Of a stretch of DNA of 64,000 nt, positions 12,282 to 23,950 are shown one piece after another. Both the position numbers and the translations under genes were made by a program. Below the pieces are notes generated by a model. It worked only from the letters and a program-made list of their open reading frames with translations, did no database searches and was not told where the DNA came from. Each line of letters starts with the position of its first letter. The first letter of the stretch is position 1. The stretch comes from Acanthochlamys bracteata (taxonomy: Eukaryota; Streptophyta; Magnoliopsida; Pandanales; Velloziaceae): positions 6,116,001 to 6,180,000 of the forward strand of contig CM034141.1 of assembly GCA_019914995.1 (NCBI GenBank), written 5' to 3'.

Positions 12282-14555
12282 TCAATGTTTTACATTCGAA
12301 GACGCCAATCTGCAATCCCTTTGTGGAACATATCCTTCATCCTTCAATTGCTCCGTTAATCCATTGAGAACCACATAGATTTCAGCGGACTGTTTATGAG
12401 ATTTATCGGAAGTAACAAACTTGTGGACCTCGCTTCCACTGACCTCAATCCAACTGTAACCTGGGGACTTCTTCACACCACTATCCTTCATTGCTGCCCT
12501 CACCTGAGCAACATCAGCCCACCTTGAAGCACCAGCATAGATGTTTGACAACAACACCCAGTATCCTGAATGCTGAGGATCCAGCTCGATCAGCTTATTG
12601 GCAGCTATCTCAGCCAGCTCAATATTCCCATGTATCCTACAGGCACTAAGCAAAGCACTCCAAATGCAATCATCAGGCTCTATAGGCATGTCTTTGATAA
12701 ATTGGTAAGCCCTGTTAAGCTGACCTGCTCTACCGAAGTTATCTACTATACAAGCATAATGATCCAAGTCTGGGATAATTGCATAATCCCTACTCATCAT
12801 CTCGAAGAAATGCAAACCCTCATCAAGCAACCCCGCATGGCTACAAGCTGATAGGAGCGAGATGAAGGTCACCCTATTAGGTTTCCATCCTTTATCTCTC
12901 ATCTTATCAAATAGAACAAAGGCTTGTTGAGGATGGTCACTGAAGCAATAACATGAGATGATGGTGTTCCATGATATGCTATCCATCTCATCCATCTCAT
13001 CAAACACCTGCCTGGCCTCTTCTATACACCCACATTTGCCATAAGTATCCATAAGAGCATTTTGAACAACCATGAAAAATTGGGCAAACCCACTTTTAAT
13101 CATGAGCCCATGCATAGCCATTGCTTGTTGGAGATGTGATGAGTTGCCGCAACCATTAAGGATAGCACTAAATGAGAACTCATCAGGCCTGACACCCTCA
13201 GCAAGCATGCGCTGGAACAACTGAAATGCAAAGGCAAAATCATCAGTAAGAGCAACACTTGAAAGCAGAGTGTTCCAAGAAATAACATCTTTCTCAGGAG
13301 CCCGCTCGAATACTTTCAAGCATGATTCCATGTCCCCTCTCTTAGCATACATGGCCATGAGAGCATTACCTACTGAGGTACTTGCCTCCAGCTCTCTTCT
13401 ATAAGCATAAGCATGGATTTCCACTCCATGTTTTGTTTCTGAACTGCATACGGGGAGGAGTAAGGTCAATAGGACTTTTGACACGGGCCGGGCCTCTTCA
13501 CCTAATTCACTGGCCATCTCCCGAAAAAGATCAAAAGCTTCATCTTTCCGGCCACTGTCAAGAAATCCTGAAATCACTGCAACCCACAACTGCGTCGTCT
13601 TGAAGTTAACCCTCTCGAACAGACGAGTAGCCTCTGAGAGGCATCCATGGAAAGCATAGCCTCCTGCAATTGCAGTCCACAACCTATCTTCGTCAATCGA
13701 ATCAATTTGTGCCACAAGTAAACACCTCAATACAAGCCCATGAAATTCCCTAACTGCTTCTAAAGACGGCAATCGAGGTATCACTGGAAGCAAAGTATTG
13801 AAAGTTGCGGTACTGGGTATCACCGTTCCTGAATTCACCATTTCCACGAACACCTCCAACGAAAGCTCCGCATCATCAAGCCGAACGCAACCTGCAATCA
13901 CCGAGTTCCAGCTGCTAATACCAACTACAACACCAGACTCTTCCATTGACCTCAACATCTCAATAGCTTCTAAAACCAATCCATTCTGTGCAAAAGCAGA
14001 TAGCATAGTGTTCCACGCCACAACATTACTCTGCGGCATTCGGTCGAACAGGTTACAAGCTTCACTCAGAGACGCCCATTTCGCATATACATCGAGCAAA
14101 GCCGTAGCACAATACACATTAGAACCAAATACCATTTTTTTTACCAGAAAAGCATGAATCTGTCGCGCAAGATGAAGCAACCCAAGAAGTGAAGCCGAGC
14201 GGAGGACGTGTGGAATAGTAAACTCGTTTGGGGTAAAATCAAATCTTCGAAGCATTGTATCGAACAGTTGGAGAGCATGCTGTGGAAGTCCAGCTGAAGA
14301 GTGAGAAGAAATGAGAACGTTGAAATCTCGAAGCGTCAGTGAGTGAAGTTGGAGAAGGAGAGAGCGAGCGGAAGAGAGATGGCCGGAGGAAGAGTAGAGT
14401 TGGAGTAGTTGAGAAGAGAGTGACGGATCGCCGGAAAGAAGGTTTAGCCGGAGAGCACGGGCATGGATGGCCGCGGTAGTTAGGGAAGATGGACGGTGAT
14501 GATTTGTTTGTGGGTATAACAGAGGGTGGAGAGATGGAAACGTGGTGAGAGACAT
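12282..14555 (-). CDS. Pentatricopeptide repeat protein, PLS class with E/E+ tail
   Basis: Intronless gene for a 757-residue PPR protein. These organelle-targeted proteins bind single-stranded RNA, and E+ members usually serve C-to-U RNA editing. The sequence shows tandem PLS repeats (for example VVAWNTMLSAFAQNG, VISWNTLLSSVALTD, SISWNTIISCYCFSD). An E motif with IHGNIELAEIAANKLIELDP follows, then an E+ tail, GYSWIEVSGSEVHKF to the end. There is no DYW deaminase domain, so editing would need a DYW partner. The N-terminus is rich in Ser, Thr and His with few acidic residues, as in a transit peptide. The start used is the first ATG (14555). The ORF is open five codons further upstream, but only from a TTG. 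Confidence 0.92.
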   Translation of the reverse strand: MSLTTFPSLHPLLYPQTNHHRPSSLTTAAIHARALRLNLLSGDPSLSSQLLQLYSSSGHLSSARSLLLQLHSLTLRDFNVLISSHSSAGLPQHALQLFDTMLRRFDFTPNEFTIPHVLRSASLLGLLHLARQIHAFLVKKMVFGSNVYCATALLDVYAKWASLSEACNLFDRMPQSNVVAWNTMLSAFAQNGLVLEAIEMLRSMEESGVVVGISSWNSVIAGCVRLDDAELSLEVFVEMVNSGTVIPSTATFNTLLPVIPRLPSLEAVREFHGLVLRCLLVAQIDSIDEDRLWTAIAGGYAFHGCLSEATRLFERVNFKTTQLWVAVISGFLDSGRKDEAFDLFREMASELGEEARPVSKVLLTLLLPVCSSETKHGVEIHAYAYRRELEASTSVGNALMAMYAKRGDMESCLKVFERAPEKDVISWNTLLSSVALTDDFAFAFQLFQRMLAEGVRPDEFSFSAILNGCGNSSHLQQAMAMHGLMIKSGFAQFFMVVQNALMDTYGKCGCIEEARQVFDEMDEMDSISWNTIISCYCFSDHPQQAFVLFDKMRDKGWKPNRVTFISLLSACSHAGLLDEGLHFFEMMSRDYAIIPDLDHYACIVDNFGRAGQLNRAYQFIKDMPIEPDDCIWSALLSACRIHGNIELAEIAANKLIELDPQHSGYWVLLSNIYAGASRWADVAQVRAAMKDSGVKKSPGYSWIEVSGSEVHKFVTSDKSHKQSAEIYVVLNGLTEQLKDEGYVPQRDCRLASSNVKH

Positions 14556-16085
14556 GGCAGTCGTGCTCAAGCTTGTGGTTAGTTATGGAAATTAAAAATT
14601 CTAAGTCAATTTCATTGGTGCACAACGATCCATTGCTGCACCACAACAGATTTTTATACCAACGTTGGCATGATAGTTAACGGCTGTCTCAAAATTTTGA
14701 GCGACAAAGTTAACGAGAGACGAAGAAAATAAAGATAAACATTTACCCATAGAACTTAGCTATAAAGGCAACCATATCCCGTTGAGTACATCATAACATA
14801 TGCTACCAGTCCAATCAAAGTCGAAGGAAAACTCACAAAACAGCTTCATCTTATAAGGATATAGATTACAGGAAGCGCTTGGCACTATGCAGATATCTTA
14901 AAGCAATTCCAGATAGTTGGAATCCACATTGAAGTTAGAACTCCCATCTTTTCTTCACTCTGAACATTAAGGCTGGGTTTCTATTATGATCATCTTGTGG
15001 AACTTAAAAGCATGAGTACGTAGTACGGTTTGAAAGTGATTATAAAATATTTTTTTTAAAATAAAAAATATTTTAATTTATTTTAAAAAATATTTTTTTA
15101 AAAAAATATAAAATAAGTAATAATAAGATTTCATAATACAAAATTTTTTTATATTTTTTAAAATTTTAAATAAATTTTATAAAACTTTATTTAAAAACTT
15201 GAATGAAAACGTAGCAGTTAACATGTATCACAGCATGCTAGTCATAGAGGACTATACACAAGTAACACAAGTTCGAAACATGCTTTAAAAATCTGGGAAC
15301 CAAAATGTTCATAAATTTTGTCCGACTGCAGCAGGGAACTCAAATGATTGCATGCTATCCTCTTCTACTTTCCAGTTGGATTCATTGTTGCCCATATGAT
15401 TAGGAATATGGGTGAACTATACAATACAAATGTGGTTATGTCATACTAGCAGATCAAGTGAGAAGCAGCAGTCGTATTGGGAATGTCACCAGCATGCATG
15501 GAACAGACACATTCTTACTACATGAAGGGCGCGTTTACTTACCTTTAAACTTACCAAAATGAATAGGCATAATTGAGCTGAAAAATCTCTCTTATAAAAG
15601 AAATTGTAGCATTGTTCTTGTTGATTCAAATAGCAGTTATTTATGTTTTAGCGAAAACTAAAGAGTTCTTTAAAACAAAATAAAATGACCTGATAACATT
15701 TTACAGCAGGATGATTTAGAGTATTCTCAGATACTACTCTAATATTTCTGTATTTTTTACAAGAAATTGAAAAAGAAAACTGTTCATTTAATTTTTCAAA
15801 TAAATCCATTGACAAAAGTGTCCGTGTATTCAATTTCCTCTACCTTCTTGTACAATGATCCCAAAGTGAGAAAAACACCTGTTAGTATCAAAGAAGTTGT
15901 TCTTCTAGTGGCAATGCTGATTTTACTTGTGGTCATATGAGTTGTGATGTTGTTCTTCACTAGCTTAAGCAAGGTTACCTAGAAGAAATACCAGAAGTCA
16001 TCCGTTGATAACGCCCTTAAGAACCTTTTTCTTTAAGTCAGTATGAATTGCGCAGCTTCTTTGCGTTGATCTCCGTTTCAAGTCT
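14556..16085. other. Intergenic region with the 3' end of the TOPLESS-like gene
   Basis: The right part (about 15600-16085) is probably the 3' untranslated region of the leftward TOPLESS-like gene. A poly-A/T fold-back at about 15025-15210 resembles the other MITE-like repeats. No coding sequence is apparent. Confidence 0.5.
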
Positions 16086-19000
16086 CTATGGTTCTTCTTC
16101 TAACCACTTTCCTTCAGATTCTAAGGGCTCCATGACTATGACAGCACCATTAGAAAGACCAACTGCGAACTGATTGGAATATGAAGTATGGGCAGCAGTA
16201 GCTGTCGGGTACACGTCACTAAGAGGACAAAGATAAATAAAAATCAGGATCTTAGATGTACGCGAAGATGATAACTGTCTCATAGTTGATAAGTAATAAA
16301 TAGTACCCTCCTTGTAAAGGCATGTAGGCTGCAGGGTTAATTCGAGACCTCATTTGAAGCTTTTCATCAAACACACCCACACTTCTGTCTGTGAAGCTAA
16401 CATATATGATATGGCTATCGCAAGAGTATGTTGCATGCGTAATCGATCCATCTTGTGGTTTCCACTGTGATACAGAAACAAAAAAGGAGTAATCGCCAAA
16501 TGTTGCAAATATGCTTGTACTGTGGTGGCACAGAAAGGTAAGACCGCATTAACCCACCAAAATGCATGCTCTACTTTGAATAAAACAAAATACACAAGCA
16601 CAAGCCAGCACCAATTTACCTGTTCAATGCATTTCAGCTTTGTCGGTTCAAAAATACCTAGTTGTGTTCCATGCACAGCCAAAAATTGTTTCTGATTTTG
16701 GTGGAATTGAACTTTTGTATCTGATAAAGGTCCTGTAAGGTGCTCCGAAGGTATTTGCAGAAACCTACAAGCTTGCTGTTCCCATGTATCAACTCCCCAA
16801 ACACATAGCTGAAGTGAATAAAAAGGGTCACAAATAGCATAACTTCATAGACAACAGTTTCAGGAGACACCTTTAAACCAACTATTGAGTGCCTCATGAT
16901 TAAAATGAATATTCCACAATTCATAGTGGCATGTTCTTAATGCCACTACACTGGTTAAACAGAGATAATAACTTTGATTTCTTGATACATACCTGGGCAT
17001 CAGCTCCTGATGAGACAAGTACATTGAGAACGGTAGAGAAGGCAAGACCAGTTACTCTCGTCTGATGCCCTCTCAGCATGGTCGTAACCTGGTGATCATA
17101 CATAGTGCAACCAAGCTTATCAATTTGTCATGTCAAGTATCTCTACCAAACTGCCCATCACTTTGAAAGCAAATCAACCTCATCAAATTGAGCATTGTAG
17201 ATTTTGATTGAGGAATCATCCATGCCTACAACGATGAAGTTATTATCTTGTGGAAGGAAGGCAAAGCATGTGGCTGCTGGCGGTGGATGCATGAATGTTG
17301 TCATTAACTGGAACCAATAATATCCTTTAAATCATGACAATGTCGGAGAAGTATGTATGGATATTTACAAATTGAGAGGTGTATAAATATACGATGCTAG
17401 ATAACCTTGAAGGAAGGCAAAGAGAAAAGGTAACTTTTGCTGCCTGATGCTGAAGCAACGTAACCATCATTCTTAGATATTGCAAAACACTGAACAGTTT
17501 CCTCTTGACTTTCATCATATGTTTTGTTTGAAAGTATGTCCTCACTTGAGGTCTGGCTCTGCCATGGTGGAACACTAGTACTAGCCTGGCAACATAAACA
17601 TTTCATGTAGCTTCAGTGTCCGCAGAACCAACACAAGTTATGGAACTAATCAAACTTTGAGAAAATTTCTTTCTTTTGATAACTACTTTTTCCAAAGCAA
17701 ATAAAACAGCACCTTGCCAAAGGGATTACTGTCAGTCTTTTGCCATCTCCAGAGCTTGTAAGCCGCACCAGATACCATTGCCAAAATGGCAACCCCTGAC
17801 TTAGTATAAATAAGTCCAGAGACCTAAGAAACCAAAGCACACATTAGAGTTAGACCCATTTAAAGGCCAGTAATATCCAGGTATTTATAGTACAAATCTG
17901 CTAATAACAAAAACCAGGATGCATTACATCTTGAGATAAAGTAAGGTCCAAACCTTTGCAGGCACAGAATCATCTGAAAGAGTCAGAGAAAGGCATTGAG
18001 AAGGCTTTTTGATTACTCTGACCTTCGGAAGCTTGGTTCCTTCCATATCATTCACATTTCTACCTTCTACATTTACTGATCTATGATTGTCTCCATCCTG
18101 ATGCAATAAGAAAATATTGAAATCTGCCAGCATTAGGTAATTTTGTAAAGAAAAGCATCCAGCAGACAGCTGGAATTAATAGTATTTAAGGAAAAAAGAG
18201 ACATGCCAGGCATGTATCCAGTGGTTAGACTAAATAAAGGCCAGCAGTATATCTAGGAAAAGTTTTATAGTACAAATATAGTAGTAACGAAACTCAGGAT
18301 GTATGACATCTTGAAATAAGTTAATGTTCAGACGTTTGCAGGCATAGAATCATCAGGAAGACCCAGAGAAAGCCATTGAGAAGGCAAATCGATTTTTCTG
18401 ATACTGTGAAGCTTGGATCCTTCCGTCTCATTCGGGGTTCTAACTTGTACATTTACTTGTCCTTTATTGTCTCCATCCTGATGCAATAAGAAAATATCAT
18501 GAATTTTCCAGCATTAGGTAGTTTTCTTTTAAAAAGCATCTAGCAGACTGCTGGAGTTAATATTATTTTAGATAAAGGAAGAGATATATGCCGGTGTAAA
18601 GACTTTTGCAAGAAAAAGGTAGCTCCCAGTGAAGAACCTCAATAAGCAACCTCAAGAGTACTTACATTAGCAACAGCAATAACAGCAGTAGCTGTAGAAG
18701 CATTCAGAAGAGCACAAAAATGTTCTTATACTAGCCGAAGCAGTATGTACTTAGCACATAGTCAGACAAGATATAAACTTGAAAACAGAAAGCCACTGCC
18801 GTTCAGCCAAATATTTTTCATGAAAGTAACAACTCAAGATGCAGAGACAGTTTAAAAAAAGGCAGGCGAGGAAAGGCAGGAGACATGATGATTTACCTCG
18901 TCAATTCTGGCCAAAGCACGTCGCTCAATCGGATGTTCTCGGTTGCTTATTCGATGCCTTATCAAATGCATGCTTGGAGCTGGACTTGTAGGGCGTCTTA

Positions 19001-20859
19001 ACTGATTTGCTACTGCAACGAGCCAAAAATAACAACTAAAGAACGAGAAGAGTACCAAGTCTATAAGCAGGCTGGGTTGAAAAAATAAGCTCCAAAAGAA
19101 GCCATAGATATGTAGTGAATCCTTATAGATCATCTACCCTTTGCCTTAAAAAGCAATGTAGCTCAAAAAAGTTATCCGTAAAAAGAAGAATGCCAGTCAA
19201 CGAAAAGTTGCTTATTTTGGACAGAGTGCCAAGCTAGTGTCCTGGATTTGACATGCTACTCTTCAAGTACCAAAATGAACCAATTTGCTAGCATCATCGA
19301 CAGAAAGAACGATAACCTCAACTTGCTAAGGATTATCTCAAAAGAAATGCAGCTAAAACATCATTCTGTACCTGAATTTTGAGGCGAGTTTGGTCTTGAA
19401 AGGCCACCCAAGACTGCTAAATTCGGCGCAAAAGGATATCCTGCCCAACTAATGGAGGAAGAAAGGGTAGCTGCTGCTCGCTGAAATGGCATGAGAGAGG
19501 AGAAAGAACAGCAAATGTATCAAGTGAACCTGCTAGGTTTTATAAATCACTTAACCTTTATTAGATACAACTAAACTTAGGTCCACATACTGCATTTGGG
19601 CCTAGCTGTTGGAAGTCACCTCCAAGTCTTGGAACGACATGGGATCCATTCACATGATTTGCTGGATGGCATATATGGTCATAGAATAGCGATCCAGTAA
19701 ATGTATTTTCATCCGGATACCGACACTGTAAGTGTTGCCAATTCAAACTGGCAAAACCAAACACAAACAGTTAATTCTAGGATAACCGGACAAAATTAGG
19801 TTTTGGTAAAAATAGGCAGAGATCAAAATTCCAAAAGGTTCGGTCTCCAATTAGAGTATATTCTGAAGTCATTAAGACTAGCAGTCTACCTATGATTAAG
19901 AAGCACCCGCATTCTAGAGTTATGGAATTCAGGGAAGTGCGTCTTGTCATTCAATAACGGGTTTGCTTTAATTTGTCTCTTCATTTCGCGGACTAAGAGA
20001 GCCCTTGTCTTTTCAGTGCCGCTATAGGCACTCAGTTGCGAATGCTCCCTGCAACAACGAAATTATCATCGATTTCTAGTAGTAAGGTTCAAAAGTACAC
20101 GCGTAAACAGTCGCATTACCTACCTTAAATTCTCTAAAGCTAGCAGCGCTACCATCTCGTCATATACCTCCTTGTTCCAACTCTTGAAGACCTGCAATTC
20201 CTTCATTACAATTTCAAAAGCCTTCCACTTATCCCCGCTGCAAACCAAAAAATTATCAAATAAATCAAAAGAGAAACCAAAAAAGGAAAAGCAAAAATCA
20301 GAAATCGGGCAAGAAAACCTGTCAAGTGCCTCTAAGTACTTCTGTTTCCGGAGCTCGAAGATTAATTTGGTAGAGAAACGGTTATCACCTATCTCGGTGA
20401 ATCCTGATAGGTATTTCTCGGCCTCTTCCCATTTCCCAGCCATTATCAACTCGTTAAAGTACTCCACATTGAAATACAATCCAGACTCTTGTTCCAACCT
20501 TAAACCCCAACAACAAAAGAAGAACAAATTAAACATATCAACATTTCGTTTCTAGAAACCTTAGAATCTAAACAAAAACAAGATAGAAACAGCACATGAG
20601 TCAAAATGTTCCAATCAAAATTCTAATCAAAGCATGAATAACACCGTGAAAACTGTGAACTGGAGCGATCAGCAAAAACAGAACACATCAACATATAACA
20701 TTCTCAATAGAAACTATAAAAAAACAACTACAATTTGATCGAAACAATTCAGGAGAACCTGTGCACGGTCTCGTGGTACTTCTCATCGCTGAGGTGCTTG
20801 AGAATAAGAAACACTAGATCGCGGTTGAGGGGAGTCAACCTCCCCTGTGGAGGAGACAT
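16086..20859 (-). CDS. Short TOPLESS-like LisH/CTLH/WD40 protein
   Basis: TOPLESS proteins are co-repressors: the N-terminal LisH-CTLH fold binds EAR motifs (LxLxL) and the two WD40 propellers contact other partners. Exons: 20859-20759, 20498-20319, 20237-20124, 20048-19890, 19747-19591, 19480-19372, 19012-18897, 18477-18334, 18097-17954, 17823-17713, 17585-17406, 17307-17179, 17088-16993, 16808-16620, 16464-16307, 16218-16086. With all exons the product is 739 residues; without one of the two 144-nt exons it is 691. LisH/CTLH/CRA lies at about 10-200 (RDLVFLILKHLSDEKYHETV, EKYLSGFTEIGDNRFS, SLNWQH). A Pro/Ser linker follows, then only the second propeller (GLIYTKSGVAILAM, GHQTRVTGLAFST, VSSGADAQLCVWGVDTWE, NQFAVGLSNGAVIVMEP). 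The first propeller of a full-length TOPLESS (about 1130 residues) is absent. A similar short relative exists in Arabidopsis (At2g25420, from memory). Confidence 0.88.
17861..18600 (-). repeat. Tandem duplication carrying one exon of the TOPLESS-like gene
   Basis: Two units of about 370 bases lie head to tail: 17861-18234 and 18235 to about 18600. Each holds a 144-nt exon with flanking intron. Both exons start after the same acceptor context (CTTATTGCATCAG) with GATGGAGACAAT. Both begin DGDN, both contain PSQ-LSL-L-DDS and both end with PA and one more residue. The downstream copy (17954-18097) has donor AAG/GTTTGG. The upstream copy (18334-18477) has AAC/GTCTGA and loses the usual last G of the exon. 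Read through, it meets TGA two codons past the exon end. Confidence 0.85.
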
Positions 20860-23800
20860 CGCCAGTGATATCACCGGCGAGGTTTCCGACAAAGTTCCTC
20901 AGAGAAAATTATAGCGATTTGAATCAAAGGTCCAAAGCAGAAAGGAAGAAGAAGAAATGCAAAAGACCTGTAAGAATCTGAACAGTAGCGGCTCACTGGG
21001 TTTATATAGGCACATGATAAGCAACTTAGAGTTTGATAAGCGCTCTAGATTTAGCTAATTTAGAAACTGATATGTCAACAGGCTTATCGTGATGCAGCCG
21101 GGACTGATTCATATGACCAACTGATTTTGCATTAAGATGATTGTTAGATTAGACAGGATAATTAAGTGAGGTTATCAAGAAGAAAGCATTACATGAGAGT
21201 GTCAGTTGTCGATAGATTTTTATTTAATCACAATAACAATCAGAGAGCTTTCCATTAAAATATGCCTAAAATATATTAAAAAACTTGCTAACCCAAACTA
21301 GGTAGTAACTAGTAAGCAAAATGGCATTGTTTGTTTAATGAATTTTCGCTAAATATTATGGTTCAATAATAATTTTATAGTACATTGGTGTTGTTCTTTT
21401 TCTTCAAAGATATACTCATCTTTACGGCTCTTACTATTAATTTTTGCAGTTACGAGAAAGTTATTATAATAGTGCGAAATTTAAAATTATTCTCAAAACT
21501 AATTAGTTATAAAAAAAATAACTCTAAATTTTTAAAAATATTATTTTTAAATTATTGATAATTAACATGAAACTAAATATTTTTTAATATTTATTCTCTA
21601 GTAAAGTATTTTTTATTTTTTATAAATTAAACTGATACAAGCTATCTATTCTGTAATAAATTAAATACAACGGACTATCTATTCTAAAATAAAATAAATT
21701 ATTTACTATAAAATATAGTGGACAATTATTTTTTGAATAAAACGGATTATCTGTTTTGAAATAAAATGAACTATTTTTGTCATAAAATAAAACGGATCAA
21801 AAAAATCTTGAATAGATATAGATAATAAAATTAAATTTAACCTATATTTTAGATCTATTCGGCTCAATCCGTTCTGATATTATGTGCTGAATTTAAAAAA
21901 AATTTCAAAACTAATTAATTATAAAAAAATAAATCTAAATTTTTATAAATATTATATCAAACTATTGATAAATAATATAAAATTAAATATTTCTTAACAA
22001 TAACAATCATCTAACGATACAAATTATAGTATTAACAATAGAATTTAATAAAAATATCTATTATTTTACAATATAATATCAAAGCTTCATGGTATGAAAA
22101 AATATAAACTAATTGAGTCAAATCAAACTATAAGAAAACATAAACACATAGATGAATCACGCAGCATAATAACGGTGCAACGCTGCCATTATAATTTATT
22201 TTTATCAAAGAAATTATCGAAACATTTAACAAAATAGAAAATTTGAAACTTATAACGTTAAATTCAAAGTGTTCTTGATTTCATTGTAGGCCTCAGGGGA
22301 TGTTTTGAAGCGCACTCCTATCGTCCCAATTTTTTTAAGCTTTTGATTTATTAATTTTAAATTTGTAAATAAGTTGTTATATATTTGTGTAAGTTTAACT
22401 TTTCTATTTTTTAAATAACAAAACAATTTTATTTTGACAATATTTAAAATAAATTTTGAAATAAAAAATTTATAAACACTTCTGAACGTCTTAATGTTTG
22501 TTCCGAGCTTAAAAGGCTTTTAATAGGCCAGAAACAAATTAAATACAAAAAATTGAAATAGTCAGTATTCATAAGCTAATTTTAATAAAGTATTTATAAA
22601 CTAAAGATTTTTTTACTGTTTGATAATTCACTTCGGTGTTGAAAGTACATTTAAAAAAATTCTTAATAATTATTTTTGTTTTTAAATAAAAAAATATTTA
22701 TAAACTATTATAAAAAATTTATTAAAAATATGAAATTAAAAATTACAATAAAAATAATTAAAGTACTTCCAAATACCACTTTGCTTGCATTTTTGAGAAC
22801 TGAAAATGTTAAATATTTTGTTGTTAGAATCATCAACGACTAACACGTTTTGGGAATGCTTATTAGTTCCAAACAATTTTTTTATTTAAAAAAATTATAT
22901 ACATAATTTTTAAAAAAACAAAAAATAAAAGACATGAATGAATTATAAATATGAAGTAACCAGGAGTATATTTATTTTAAAATATTTAAAATATTAATGT
23001 TTATAATTTTTTAATTATAAAATTATATTTTTAAAAATTCTTTTTTCTAAACACTCTCAAACGTCTATAACTATTTTGATACTAAATATTCTGTTACAAT
23101 TAATATCATCTAGTTAATCCTATATGCATGTTTGGTCGTTGCTTATCAGATACCTTTTAATTTAGATTTTTATTTTTAATATAGTTTTTATGATATATAT
23201 ATATATAATTGAAAAATTATATATTATACTATTTATATATATTATTATTATTAAACTAAAAACAGTCAAATTTCTTTTTAAATATGTCAAAATAAATTAT
23301 TTAAGAAAAAATTTATTTTAAATAACTCCAAACGATCTCTATAGTATATATAACAAGTACAAGCAGGTACATAAAACCATCGGGCATATCCTACTTGTTG
23401 AAATATTTGAGCAGCTACTGATTTTTGGGCTAAAACAATGTTTCTAGTAGTAACCTGTTATTTTCCTAATAGCAAACTGACATAACAAAATTTTATTTTT
23501 ATTTAATCCCTGATACTTTTAATATTAGCATACAAACCTTCACGGCTGTATATAATTCTTCCGCCGATATCTCGAATAGCCGCCGCCTGATTTCACGTTT
23601 AAGCTAGCCCCCTTCACCAAGCTTAAGCTCTTACTAGTAAACTCTTCAACGAGAAGAGAAGTGCTCGTTTACCGACTCCTTTAATTTATATTTTTTAATT
23701 CATTTTTAATATAAATAAATTTAATATAAATAAATTATTGTTAATGAAAATTTTAATAGTTAAAAATTAATTTTCTATAATATATAATAAATTATTATTA

Positions 23801-23950
23801 TATATGTTAATTTTTAATTTATTTGAAAAAAATGAGTTTACGCTAAATTAAACACGCACGAAACCTTCTCTGCTCAAGCGGAGCGAGAGCGGCGGAGAAC
23901 GAAAGCTAAGCAAGCGAGAGAGCTCAGAGAAAGAGATAGAAGCAAAAAAA
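20860..23950. other. 3.1 kb AT-rich intergenic region between divergent genes
   Basis: Contains the promoters and leaders of the TOPLESS-like gene (left) and UBP6 gene (right; GAGCGAGAGCGG-type leader at about 23870-23950). The middle is repeat-rich: a direct repeat at 21491-21588 and 21904-21997, an imperfect short tandem array between them, fold-back stretches at about 22617-22790, and a TA run near 23196-23209. I see no gene. Confidence 0.6.
21491..21997. repeat. Direct repeat pair flanking a degenerate tandem array
   Basis: A segment of about 95 bases at 21491-21588 recurs at 21904-21997 with clear similarity (both have CAAAACTAATTA, TCTAAATTTTT and ATTGATAA in the same order). Between them, at about 21640-21800, short units ending in CGGA or TGGA repeat imperfectly (ACGGACTATCTATTCT, ACGGATTATCTGTTTT). 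Possibly the decayed ends of an inserted element. Confidence 0.5.

Noticed and set aside
14239..14646. 135-codon ORF overlapping the start of the first PPR gene
   Set aside because: Shadow frame of the PPR coding sequence with no own features.
18666..18691. Possible 26-nt exon (CTACAG acceptor, AAT/GTAAGT donor) in the TOPLESS-like gene
   Set aside because: It would break the reading frame and encode only a Leu run; the frame closes perfectly without it.
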